A stretch of 64,000 nt of DNA from Polycladomyces subterraneus (lineage in GTDB: Bacteria; Bacillota; Bacilli; Thermoactinomycetales; JIR-001), in contig NZ_JANRHH010000047.1 of the NCBI RefSeq assembly GCF_030433435.1, forward strand, positions 124,001 through 188,000, in the 5' to 3' direction. Position 1 is the stretch's first letter. Each line of letters begins with the position of its first letter. The notes beneath the pieces are model-generated. The model saw only the letters and a program-made list of their open reading frames with translations, did not search any database and was not told the origin of the DNA. Below, piece by piece: positions 16,209-24,270 of the stretch. The position numbers were made by a program, and so were the translations under genes.

Positions 16209-17537
16209 CTATAGAATGATGTTGCGGTCAGCCAGTTCCGATTCCGGTGTTTTGTTTCGAAACAGACGGCTCAATACGGTCACAGCGATGATGCCCAGGG
16301 CTACGTAGAGGAAAGTGAAGATCAAAAACACCGGCAGTGTGTGCTCCGATGTGGTCACGCCTTCTTTTACCGTCATTATCCCACGGATCATCCATGGTTG
16401 TCGCCCAACTTCCGCGTAGATCCAACCCAATTCGATGGCGAGGAAGGATAAGGGACCACCGGCGAGTATGCCGCGCATCACCCATGGGTGCCATTCATTC
16501 CATCCTTTTTTTGCCCAGAGGAAGAGGAATACAGCTGAGATGAAAATCAGGTAGAAACCGATCGCTACCATCATGTCAAACAGGTAATGTACATACAGCG
16601 GCGGCCAGAGGTGTCGTGGAATATCGTTCAGCCCGATCACTTCCGCAGAAGGGCTCCCCTTTGCCAAAATGCTCAGAGCCGACGGAATCTCAATCCCGTA
16701 TCGGACTTCCAATGTTTTTGGGTTCAGAATGCCGCCTACAATAAGCGGTGCATGTGGTTGTGTTTCAAAATGCCATTCGGCGGCAGCCAGTTTTTCCGGT
16801 TGATGTTTAGCCAAGAATTTTCCGGACAGGTCCCCGGCGATCAAGGTGGCGATGGCGAGGATAAATCCGGAGACCATCGTCAATCGGAGTGCTTTTTGAA
16901 AATAAATGTGTTGACGTCCCTTCAAAATGGAATAAGCAGCGATGGAAGCCAGCAGAAACGCTCCTGTCAGGTAAGCGGAAGACAGCACGTGTGCCACTTT
17001 GGTCGGTGTTGCTGGATTCAACATGGCTTCCAACGGACGGATATTGGTCAACGTACCATTTTTAATCGTAAAGCCTGTCGGTGTATTCATCCAAGCATTC
17101 ACTGTCGTGATAAATACAGCCGACATGGTTGAACCAATGATGATCGGGATCGATGTCAGCCAGTGATAGATCGGTTTGCGGAAACGGTCCCAAGTGTAAA
17201 GGTAAATGCCGAGAAAGATCGCTTCAAAGAAAAACGCGAACGTCTCCATAAACAGGGGCAAACTGATGGTATTGCCGGCCACTTGCATGAACCGGGGCCA
17301 CAAGAGACTGAGCATCAAGCCGATGCACGTACCCGTCACAACCCCGACGGCGACGGTGATCACAAACCCGCGTGTCCATCTGCGGGCCATCAGGATGTAG
17401 TGGGGATCTTTCCGGTAAATCCCCCATCCTTCCGCGATGGAGATAAAAATGGGCAAGCCGACACCGATGGTTGCCCAAATGATGTGAAAACCCAGCGTTT
17501 CAGCCGTCAACAGCCGACTGATCGTCAATCCGTCCAC
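16209..17537 (-). CDS. cydA: Cytochrome bd ubiquinol/menaquinol oxidase subunit I
   Basis: A 442-residue haem-bearing subunit. The N-terminal LLTAETLGFHIIWATIGVGLP carries the haem b595 histidine region, FMETFAFFFEAIFLGIYLYTWDR and GRQPWMIRGIMTVKEGVT are family hallmarks, and the short Q-loop fits the Bacillus/Geobacillus type. GTG 17537 is chosen because a GGAGGG site sits 7 bases upstream and VDGLTISRLL is the usual N-terminus; the frame extends to 17618 but with non-family sequence. No clear Rex operator was seen upstream. Confidence 0.94.
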   Translation of the reverse strand: MDGLTISRLLTAETLGFHIIWATIGVGLPIFISIAEGWGIYRKDPHYILMARRWTRGFVITVAVGVVTGTCIGLMLSLLWPRFMQVAGNTISLPLFMETFAFFFEAIFLGIYLYTWDRFRKPIYHWLTSIPIIIGSTMSAVFITTVNAWMNTPTGFTIKNGTLTNIRPLEAMLNPATPTKVAHVLSSAYLTGAFLLASIAAYSILKGRQHIYFQKALRLTMVSGFILAIATLIAGDLSGKFLAKHQPEKLAAAEWHFETQPHAPLIVGGILNPKTLEVRYGIEIPSALSILAKGSPSAEVIGLNDIPRHLWPPLYVHYLFDMMVAIGFYLIFISAVFLFLWAKKGWNEWHPWVMRGILAGGPLSFLAIELGWIYAEVGRQPWMIRGIMTVKEGVTTSEHTLPVFLIFTFLYVALGIIAVTVLSRLFRNKTPESELADRNIIL

Positions 17538-17713
17538 GCGGTTTCCCTCCTTTATGATCTCTGTATTATCATACCCTTCTTTTCCTATACTCAGGTGGAT
17601 GTCACCAAATCGAAACAACGAATGGCGGAATTGTCACAGATGATTGGTGATTATTTCTTCAAGTATCCTCCAGTGAATGATGCACACTAAAAGACGAAGA
17701 GAGGGGGATCACC

Positions 17714-18796
17714 ATGAAACGAGCGGTGATGATCACGGTGGTGCTGCTGTTGGTGTATGGCTGTGGCATCGCCCAGGAACCTCTGAAGTCGGGCCAGTCA
17801 CATCCAAAAGCGGCCCCCACACCGCAAATGTTCATTTTGGAAACGGATGGACAACGATGGTCCGTGGATCTGCGTAGGTTTGGATATGATGGTATCGATC
17901 CGACGACGTTGAACCGAGGAGAGTTCCATAAGTGGTTAAAACAGGTTGAGGAACGTGTATACCAAGCACCGCGAAACGCCTGTTTTGTCGACCGAACCAT
18001 TCAGCCTCACCGGAACGGTCGTAAACTGGATCAACAGAAAATTGACGACTGGCTTGACAATATTCATGAATACGTCAACCGACCTCAGCCTATACCGTAC
18101 CGAACGCTGTTTCCATCCATCACCACGGAAATATTGGAACAGATCAAAGAAAAACGAATCGGACGTTATTCCACCTTGTACAATCCGAATCATGCCAATC
18201 GCTCACACAACATTTGGTTGTCAGCCAAAGCCATCGACTATCATGTGGTGGATGTGGGGGAAGTGTTTTCCTTCAACCAAGCGGTCGGACCACGTACGGA
18301 AGCCCGTGGCTTCAAACCGGCGCCGATCATTGTGCGTGGTGAGTACACAGAAGGCATCGGTGGAGGCATTTGTCAAACGTCCAGTACCTTGTTCAACGCT
18401 GTCGACCAAGCGGGTTTGCGTATCATCCAGCGAGTGAGTCACAGTAAAGAGGTAACTTATGTCCCGATCGGCCGCGATGCAACCGTCTCGTGGGGTGGAC
18501 CCGATTTCCGGTTTCAAAATCAGTTGAATCAACCGGTACTGATTGTGACGAATGCCCGGTACGGCAGGTTAACCGTGTCGATTTACGGACCGGAAGAAAT
18601 ACGGAACAAGCCGCACCCGGTACCCGAAGCGCCACGGCAGGTACCGGAATCGGAAAAAGTGCCGCCGACCCAGCCGCAACCGTTGGAAAAGAAATCGGAG
18701 TATGAAGAATCGCCGATTCCGCCGGCGCAGCTTCCTCGCTCTTATGGCGAAGGGGCGGAAAGTAGCTCGCGTGGAAATGCCACTGTGGCTGACTAG
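17714..18796 (+). CDS. VanW-family lipoprotein
   Basis: A 360-residue predicted lipoprotein: a hydrophobic leader ending in the lipobox LVYGC (about residues 14-18), then a VanW domain with NRSHNIWLSAKAIDYHVVDVGEVFSFN, GPRTEARGFKPAPIIV and EGIGGGICQTSSTLFNA. The C-terminal 60 residues are low-complexity and Pro/Glu-rich. VanW domains are found in envelope proteins of unknown activity. The TAG stop (18794-18796) lies inside the CTAG end of a MITE-like repeat that begins at 18793, so the original C-terminus may have been longer. Confidence 0.88.
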   Translation: MKRAVMITVVLLLVYGCGIAQEPLKSGQSHPKAAPTPQMFILETDGQRWSVDLRRFGYDGIDPTTLNRGEFHKWLKQVEERVYQAPRNACFVDRTIQPHRNGRKLDQQKIDDWLDNIHEYVNRPQPIPYRTLFPSITTEILEQIKEKRIGRYSTLYNPNHANRSHNIWLSAKAIDYHVVDVGEVFSFNQAVGPRTEARGFKPAPIIVRGEYTEGIGGGICQTSSTLFNAVDQAGLRIIQRVSHSKEVTYVPIGRDATVSWGGPDFRFQNQLNQPVLIVTNARYGRLTVSIYGPEEIRNKPHPVPEAPRQVPESEKVPPTQPQPLEKKSEYEESPIPPAQLPRSYGEGAESSSRGNATVAD

Positions 18797-18995
18797 GGTG
18801 TGTCTGGTCATTTCCTTAAAGAGGTATTGTTTCCCAGGTGAGCGAAGAACTAAGCCCGGCTGAACGAAGACCCGGAAAGCGCAGGAATGGGATCGACTGC
18901 CCGCGTCCTGGGCTCCGGGGTGGAGCGGTCATGAGTTGAATGCAGGTGGAGAGAGCCGGGAAAGCAATGTGTACACGATAACCAGCACAAACTAA
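18793..18995 (+). repeat. MITE-like repeat, copy 1
   Basis: Begins CTAGGGTGTGTCTGGT and contains the family core GAACGAAGACCCGGAAAGCG (18861 on) and right arm GGGAAAGCAATGTG, ending in ACCAGCACAAACTAA, a decayed inverted copy of the left end. No ORF lies inside. It supplies the stop codon of the VanW gene. Confidence 0.75.
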
Positions 18996-19007
18996 TGAAT
19001 CAGGTTC

Positions 19008-19160
19008 AGGGGCCATGTTTTCAGCGCCTCCGGGAACGAGGTGTGCTTCTTGTAGGCGCGGTTAGAACGAGCTGGGAAAAGTTAACCAGACTCGTCCTGA
19101 TAAGAGGAAAATGAAGCATCCGCTGTGTAGAAATCCCGCTCAGTATGGGCGGGATTTTTG
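19008..19160 (+). other. Structured intergenic stretch ending in a terminator
   Basis: GGGGCCATGTTTTC (19011 on) repeats a block of MITE copy 2. GCGCCT and AGGCGC pair a little further on. The stretch ends in AAATCCCGC-TCAGTATG-GGCGGGATTTTTG (19131-19159), a good terminator about 170 bases before the 3D-domain gene. It may be a further degenerate repeat or a leader. I could not match it to the ydaO/yuaA c-di-AMP riboswitch. Confidence 0.4.
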
Positions 19161-19284
19161 TTTCCGATTTTTCATCAGGAGTATTTTGAAGGATAAGTGA
19201 GAGATCCTAGTTTTTCGGTAGCATCAGTAAGGAGATGGAAAATCACGGGGAAAATTTTCATGGCTGGACATCTGTCGTATCTGC

Positions 19285-19290
19285 TATAAT
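19285..19290 (+). promoter_or_regulatory. -10 box for the 3D-domain gene
   Basis: CTGCTATAATAG gives a perfect TATAAT 43 bases before the ATG. A TGGACA at 19265 is too close for a standard spacer. Confidence 0.5.
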
Positions 19291-19332
19291 AGTAAACGTG
19301 TTTTTGGGTACTTTCAGTAAAGGAGGCGTTGG

Positions 19333-20349
19333 ATGAAAAAAATCCTTCTGATCGGAATCGGGATTGTGTCCATCCTGCTCCTTTCCGGAACACTGGTTTA
19401 TGCGATGCAAGAAGATGTAACCATCACCTTCAGCGATAAAGATCACCCCTTGGTCACCAGTGTGATGGGGGGCACATTGGAAGAAGCATTGGAAAATGAA
19501 GGGTATGACATCCAAAAACTGAAAAAGAAATATATTCCCAGTATTCCGTGGAACCAGACACTGACCGACAATGCAAAAGTCCAACTGCTGTGCCAATGCA
19601 AGGTTCAGTTGGAGGTCGGAGGCCAAAACTCGGGAACCTATACGACGAAGCAACCCACGGTAGGGCAGTTTTTGGCGGAGCGCCATATTCAGCTGAATCG
19701 TTGGGATCAGGTGAACGCCCCGCTGAATGCCAAAATCACCGACAACATGTTGCTGGTCGTAGACCGGATTGAAAAACGGATCAAAAAGAAAGTGGAACTC
19801 ACGCCGTATAAGACGGTGAAAAAAGAAGACCCCAAATTGCAAAAAGGCAAAGAGCAAGTCCTTAAAAAAGGCGTCAACGGAAAAAGGATTTACGAAGTGG
19901 CACTGATCTACAAAAACGGCAAACCTTTGGTAACGGATGAACGCTTAATCGAAGAAATTCTTCCAGTACATATGCTTGTCGCCGTCGGGACTGGAACAGA
20001 GATACCGGAAGAACAAAAACAGGACACGCAAGTGGCCGAAGAACACGGTTCTTCCAAAATTGCCGGTATGGAGTATACAAAGACGATGGACGTGGAAGCG
20101 ACAGGATACACTTCTACCGGCAACGCCAAAACTGCGACCGGGACCACCCCTCATCACGGAACGATCGCGGTTGACCCGGATGTGATTCCACTGGGAACCA
20201 AAATGTATATCCCAGGTTACGGTGTGGGTGTGGCTGAAGATACTGGTGGCGCAGTCAAAGGGAATATCATCGATCTGTATTTCGATTCGGAGCAGGATGC
20301 AATCCAATGGGGTCGTCGGAATGTGACGATTTACATTCTAAAAGATTAG
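19333..20349 (+). CDS. yabE: YabE-like cell-wall protein with DUF348, G5 and 3D domains
   Basis: A 338-residue exported protein. A signal/anchor helix (residues 4-24) is followed by two ubiquitin-like DUF348 repeats (about 28-75 and 82-135), a G5 domain (about 150-220) and a C-terminal 3D domain with EATGYTSTG, AVDPDVIPLGTKMYI, EDTGGAVKG and IDLYF. The three Asp of the 3D domain are intact; this fold resembles lytic transglycosylases such as MltA, and YabE/RPF-type proteins act on peptidoglycan. AAAGGAGG is 7 bases before ATG. It is flanked by terminators. Confidence 0.92.
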   Translation: MKKILLIGIGIVSILLLSGTLVYAMQEDVTITFSDKDHPLVTSVMGGTLEEALENEGYDIQKLKKKYIPSIPWNQTLTDNAKVQLLCQCKVQLEVGGQNSGTYTTKQPTVGQFLAERHIQLNRWDQVNAPLNAKITDNMLLVVDRIEKRIKKKVELTPYKTVKKEDPKLQKGKEQVLKKGVNGKRIYEVALIYKNGKPLVTDERLIEEILPVHMLVAVGTGTEIPEEQKQDTQVAEEHGSSKIAGMEYTKTMDVEATGYTSTGNAKTATGTTPHHGTIAVDPDVIPLGTKMYIPGYGVGVAEDTGGAVKGNIIDLYFDSEQDAIQWGRRNVTIYILKD

Positions 20350-20356
20350 ACGTAGG

Positions 20357-20391
20357 AACCTGCAGCAAAGTTGCTGCAGGTTTTCTTTTTC
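20357..20391 (+). terminator. Terminator of the 3D-domain gene
   Basis: AACCTGCAGCAA and TTGCTGCAGGTT form a 12-bp perfect stem over a 2-base gap, then TTTTC and T5. Confidence 0.92.
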
Positions 20392-20465
20392 TGGAGAACA
20401 TTGTCGAGAGTGGACTGCAATGCTTCCCTGTAACGTCATTTCATGGATTTTTTTGCAATTTTCTT

Positions 20466-20494
20466 TTGTCTCTTGTACCCATTTCCGATATACT
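20466..20494 (+). promoter_or_regulatory. Sigma-A-type promoter for the SEC-C gene
   Basis: TTGTCT, a 17-base spacer and TATACT lie about 34 bases before the start codon. Confidence 0.6.
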
Positions 20495-20527
20495 GAGTGT
20501 AAGGAATATCCTTTTGGAGTGTGAACT

Positions 20528-21970
20528 ATGATTGGTCGAAATGATCCATGCCCCTGCGGTAGTGGAAAAAAATACAAAAAATGTTGCGAACGTGTCGTGG
20601 CCATTCAGGCGGCCGAACAACTTCGTGAAAAGCGGGAAATCCAGGTCAAAAACGAGATCCTTAAGGATCTCACGGAATGGTTTCGACGACACGTTTCGAG
20701 GGAAGAAGAGAAAAAATGGGAGGAACGCTTTAAAGAGATTCTGCGTTTTCCATCCAACAAACCTCTCCCTTCGCATTTCACTCATGCTTATCGATTTTGG
20801 TTGATGCTGGACGCACCGTGTGTCGACGGGCGTCGGCCGATTGATGTATGGAGAGAGACGACGAATCTGCAAGCGGATCGGTTGGAGGTGGCCGATCAGT
20901 TGCGGGATGTTCATCTCGGATGCTACGAGGTGTGTCACACCGGAGATCGGGAAGTGTTGCTCCGACCGATTCTTGGTGAGGAAACGTACGTTACCAAGGT
21001 ATTTGAACCTTTACATAAAGGTGATGTGTTGATCGGACGTCTCTCTCGATTGGGAAATCGCTACGAATTGTTTGGCCCCTACACCGCGTTTACACAACAG
21101 ATGAGAGGGGAGATCTTGATGCATCTGGAGGAACAAGTGCCCCGGAATCCGGCAGGAGAGCGGGAGTTCTGGCGGCAAAACGGGTTGCATGTGTTGGGTT
21201 GGGCCATGCATCGTGCCAAAGAATGGGACCAGCTCTCCACCGCACAGGCCTCTCGGGAAGAAGTGGCTCCAACTGCTGAAGTCCGTGCCCTGCCTTCTCT
21301 GCCGTCGTTGAAAGAAGAAGAAAAAGGGCTTCCGGATTTGGTCACCCAGCAATTGGAGCTGTTTTTTATGAATGCGGTCTCTGAATACCAACCGCGTACA
21401 CAGAAGTTGTTTACACGCTCATTGGAGTACTTGGTGGAATACATTTCCCTGTATTTTGGGAAATCGTTTACTTGGTCCCGATTCAATGAAGATGTGCTCG
21501 CCCATTTTTGCGGTGTTTGGTATGTCGACCGTGTTGGCGGCAATGCGGTGAAAGCCAAGATTTTTCTCAACACGATCAAACATCTCTTCCGCTGGTTGGA
21601 TGGCGAAGGGATCGAAACCGTGTATGCCGCTTACCGTAAAGTGTATCCTTCCTTGATCCAGTCATTGCCCTTGGCGTTTGAGGTGAGAAAATGGCTAGTG
21701 CAACATGGGGTTCAAGAACGAACAGTCGAAGAAACGACGATGACAGGTACCTATTTGTTGGCCGTTCCGCCGTCCGGCCCTGTGCTGTTAGTGGGGAAAA
21801 AGTGGTTGCCGCTCAATTTGCGGGGCTTTCCGCCGAACTGGTCGGAATACCGGTTTTGGTTGAAAGGAACGGTCGCAAGCGACGGATCACTTCATCGCGT
21901 GGAAGCGGTGTATCCGGTGTTGTTGGACGATTGGGATCAATCGTTGGGCCAAACGATGGAAGAAAGGTGA
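20528..21970 (+). CDS. SEC-C zinc-motif protein with integrase-like core-binding segment
   Basis: A 480-residue cytoplasmic protein. The N-terminus IGRNDPCPCGSGKKYKKCC is a SEC-C zinc-binding motif (CxC...CC), as at the SecA C-terminus. Residues about 40-260 are of no recognised family. Residues about 275-375 (LELFFMNAVSEYQPRTQKLFTRSLEYLVEYI...AKIFLNTIKHLFRWL) look like the helical SAM-like core-binding domain of tyrosine recombinases, but no catalytic R..RHRY domain follows; instead a 110-residue beta-rich tail ends the protein. A nucleic-acid or ribosome-related role is possible but unproven. Confidence 0.75.
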   Translation: MIGRNDPCPCGSGKKYKKCCERVVAIQAAEQLREKREIQVKNEILKDLTEWFRRHVSREEEKKWEERFKEILRFPSNKPLPSHFTHAYRFWLMLDAPCVDGRRPIDVWRETTNLQADRLEVADQLRDVHLGCYEVCHTGDREVLLRPILGEETYVTKVFEPLHKGDVLIGRLSRLGNRYELFGPYTAFTQQMRGEILMHLEEQVPRNPAGEREFWRQNGLHVLGWAMHRAKEWDQLSTAQASREEVAPTAEVRALPSLPSLKEEEKGLPDLVTQQLELFFMNAVSEYQPRTQKLFTRSLEYLVEYISLYFGKSFTWSRFNEDVLAHFCGVWYVDRVGGNAVKAKIFLNTIKHLFRWLDGEGIETVYAAYRKVYPSLIQSLPLAFEVRKWLVQHGVQERTVEETTMTGTYLLAVPPSGPVLLVGKKWLPLNLRGFPPNWSEYRFWLKGTVASDGSLHRVEAVYPVLLDDWDQSLGQTMEER

Positions 21971-22003
21971 AAAAGCGGCCAAGGGGAACGGGCCGCTTTT
22001 TTT
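21971..22003 (+). terminator. Terminator of the SEC-C gene
   Basis: AAAAGCGGCC and GGCCGCTTTT form a 10-bp stem around GGGAA-type loop sequence, followed by T7. Confidence 0.92.
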
Positions 22004-22097
22004 ATTGTGCACCCGTCATACGATGGTAAATGAACAATCGATTTCGTCCTATGTGGGCGTAAAGTAGGGTATGATGAAAAGAGGAGGGGATCGGTTT

Positions 22098-22799
22098 TTG
22101 TCTAAAGAGGAACACCATGTTGATTTTTTGCGGTGGAGAAGAGTCCGCCAGCGGCAAAAAGAAAGACAGTTTTACCGGCTGTTGGACGATGTGCTGACAT
22201 TTGCGGAAAAGCGAACGCTGATGCGTGAAAAAGTGCGTGCCCGCCATATCTTTCAACAACTAACCGGTCAGAAACCGGATCAGCCGGGAGCATTGTCCGG
22301 ATTGGCTGAACAGGTATTTCGTATCTGGTATGCCTTGGATTATATAAATATCCGACATCGGCGACTGATTCAAGAGTTTCTCGACGCCGGCGGTGAAACA
22401 TGGTTGGACAAAAAAAGCCGATTGATCTGGGCGAGTACACTGATCGCTTCTTTTTACTCTATTTTTTTCTTGACACGTTCAGGTGAAGACTGGATTCTGA
22501 AAGAAATGGCATCGGATTTACCACCGTTGACTGCCGATCCTCGTTATTGGCCGACAGAAGGATGGCAGGAAGGGGCATCTGTAATGGCCCGACCGGTCAA
22601 AGTGGGAGTCCATTATTTGCCCATCGGACCAATACGGATGATGTCGCCAGAAGAGACGGACGATGTGCGACGTTGGCTGGAACGGGTTTACGCCACAAAG
22701 AAATTAGATCAACCCCATTTGCCATGGCGCGTGTTCATGCAACGCCATGGTTTGGGTTGGTTAAGTCAATTGGAATCGGGAGGAAGTGTTGAATCATGA
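22098..22799 (+). CDS. Uncharacterised protein coupled to a PHP phosphoesterase
   Basis: About 233 residues, basic, with no recognised domain. Features are a charged N-terminus (KEEHHVDFLRWRRVRQRQKERQFYRLL), helical segments and one moderately hydrophobic stretch (LIWASTLIASFYSIFFL, about residue 115). TTG 22098 is preferred because GAGGAGGGG lies 9-10 bases upstream; ATG 22071 would include that site in the coding region. The last codons overlap the next start (ATGA at 22796), so the product is made together with the PHP enzyme. Confidence 0.7.
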   Translation: MSKEEHHVDFLRWRRVRQRQKERQFYRLLDDVLTFAEKRTLMREKVRARHIFQQLTGQKPDQPGALSGLAEQVFRIWYALDYINIRHRRLIQEFLDAGGETWLDKKSRLIWASTLIASFYSIFFLTRSGEDWILKEMASDLPPLTADPRYWPTEGWQEGASVMARPVKVGVHYLPIGPIRMMSPEETDDVRRWLERVYATKKLDQPHLPWRVFMQRHGLGWLSQLESGGSVES

Positions 22800-23632
22800 G
22801 TGCGGATTTACATATACATACGACAGCATCGGACGGGCTTTTTTCCCCGGAAGAGGTTGTACGGATGGCCAAAGATAAGGGACTTCGGGCAATTGCAATT
22901 ACGGATCACGATACCGTAGGCGGAGTGGCTCAAGCTGCGGCCGCGGCGGCCCATCTGGGTATAGAACTGGTGCCCGGAATCGAGATCAGCACGTTGGCCG
23001 ACGGGCAGGACGTTCATGTGTTGGGGTATTTTGTGGATACGAAGCAGGAATGGTTTTTGAAGAGGTTGCAATCCCTTCGAAACACCCGGGAAGAGCGCAA
23101 CCGCAAAATCATTGAGAAGTTGAACGAATTGGGCATTGCGATCACGTGGGAAGAGGTGCAGACCAAAAAGCGAGGCGCCTCACCCGAGAAGAATATCGGC
23201 CGTCCTCATATAGCCGAATTATTGGTGGACAAGGGGATCGTTCGCTCGATGGATGAGGCGTTTGAACGTTATCTGGGTAAAGATGGAGCGGCCTACGTCA
23301 CCACGAGACGGATCACCCCGTTTGAAGCGATCGACTTGATCAAGGAAGCTGGAGGTGTTCCCGTACTCGCTCACCCTGGATTGTATGAGAACGATGAGTT
23401 GGTGGAGGAGATCATCGCCCACGGCTTGGTGGGATTGGAAGTGTACCATCCCGATCATGATGAGGAGCGCACCGAACGGTACCGGGAGATGGCCGAACGG
23501 CACGGGTTGATTGTTACCGCCGGATCCGATTTTCATGGTGAACGGCACGGTTCGATGTTTCATGCACCGATCGGCACGAAGACGGTGGTCTATAAACAGG
23601 TGGAACGGCTCAAATCGGCCGCAAGAAAGTAA
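22796..23632 (+). CDS. PHP-domain phosphoesterase (TrpH/YciV-like)
   Basis: A 278-residue metal-dependent phosphoesterase. The PHP motifs are all present: ADLHIHTTASDGL, AITDHDTVGG, PGIEIST, NIGRPHIAELL, VLAHPG and TAGSDFHGERHG. Members with this architecture remove phosphate from 3',5'-nucleoside bisphosphates or trim RNA 5' ends (RNase AM type). It is translationally coupled to the uncharacterised gene upstream, which suggests a shared process. The substrate was not deducible. Confidence 0.9.
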   Translation: MSADLHIHTTASDGLFSPEEVVRMAKDKGLRAIAITDHDTVGGVAQAAAAAAHLGIELVPGIEISTLADGQDVHVLGYFVDTKQEWFLKRLQSLRNTREERNRKIIEKLNELGIAITWEEVQTKKRGASPEKNIGRPHIAELLVDKGIVRSMDEAFERYLGKDGAAYVTTRRITPFEAIDLIKEAGGVPVLAHPGLYENDELVEEIIAHGLVGLEVYHPDHDEERTERYREMAERHGLIVTAGSDFHGERHGSMFHAPIGTKTVVYKQVERLKSAARK

Positions 23633-23717
23633 AAATGAGTGCGGATGACCCGCATTCTTCCATAACCCCTGTAAATGATTCCATCATCGATGCCGGGCCC
23701 GTTTTTCCGGTCAAGTG

Positions 23718-24161
23718 TTACGCCAGCTTTTTATTCATCCAAATGTGTTTCACGCCCAGCTCTTCATAAGGTTTTCCTTCGGTGCGGTAGCCCAATTTTT
23801 CATAGAACGGTCGTGCATGCCATTGGGCACTCAACACCAAGCGCTTGGCCCCTTTCCGCTTTGCGTAAGATTCAACAGATTCCAGCATCGAGCGGCCGAT
23901 CCCGGTACCGCGAAGTTCCGGAAGCACCGCCACTCGTTCGATTTTAGCCGTTTTTGGATCCATCCAACGAAGGCGCAAAGTGCCGACCGGCCGGTCCGCT
24001 TCATAAGCCAACAGTTGGATTGCGGACTCATCATGCCGATCCTTTTCCATGACGTCGGGCATCTGTTGTTCGTGAACAAACACCTTGCGACGGATACGTT
24101 GTACTTCCGCGTGTTCTTCGGGTGTCCGTGCCTCTCGGATGTCGGTTTCGGTCTGTTTCAT
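23718..24161 (-). CDS. yjcF: GNAT N-acetyltransferase, YjcF-like
   Basis: A 147-residue acetyltransferase. RKVFVHEQQMPDVMEKD is the substrate-side N-terminus seen in YjcF/ElaA proteins, and VAVLPELRGTGIGRSML is the acetyl-CoA loop (Q/RxxGxG/A). ATG 24161 follows a strong AAAGGAGG. In Bacillus the yjcG gene lies beside yjcF; here yjcG is at 26351-26860 on the same strand and the two are separated by an inserted IS1182-like element. The substrate is unknown. Confidence 0.88.
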   Translation of the reverse strand: MKQTETDIREARTPEEHAEVQRIRRKVFVHEQQMPDVMEKDRHDESAIQLLAYEADRPVGTLRLRWMDPKTAKIERVAVLPELRGTGIGRSMLESVESYAKRKGAKRLVLSAQWHARPFYEKLGYRTEGKPYEELGVKHIWMNKKLA

Positions 24162-24246
24162 GATGAAAATACCTCCTTTGCACTCGTTATTGGTATTCCC
24201 GATCCTCCGCTGCATGCAACAGGAAAAATCCGATCAAAAAAGAAAA

Positions 24247-24266
24247 AACAGGGCATTTGCCCTGTT
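24247..24266 (-). repeat. Left copy of the 20-bp palindromic target duplication and terminator
   Basis: AACAGGGCATTTGCCCTGTT is identical to 26288-26307. On the minus strand this left copy is followed by a T-rich run, so it forms a rho-independent terminator. It is the direct repeat at the left junction of the inserted element. Confidence 0.85.
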
Positions 24267-24270
24267 GAGG

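Noticed and set aside
17538-17713. Rex redox operator upstream of cydA
   Set aside because: Only a TTGTCACA half match is present; no TTGTGAA-N4-TTCACAA palindrome.
20528-21970. Tyrosine recombinase/integrase
   Set aside because: Only a core-binding-like helical segment is seen; the catalytic R, HxxR and Y residues are missing.
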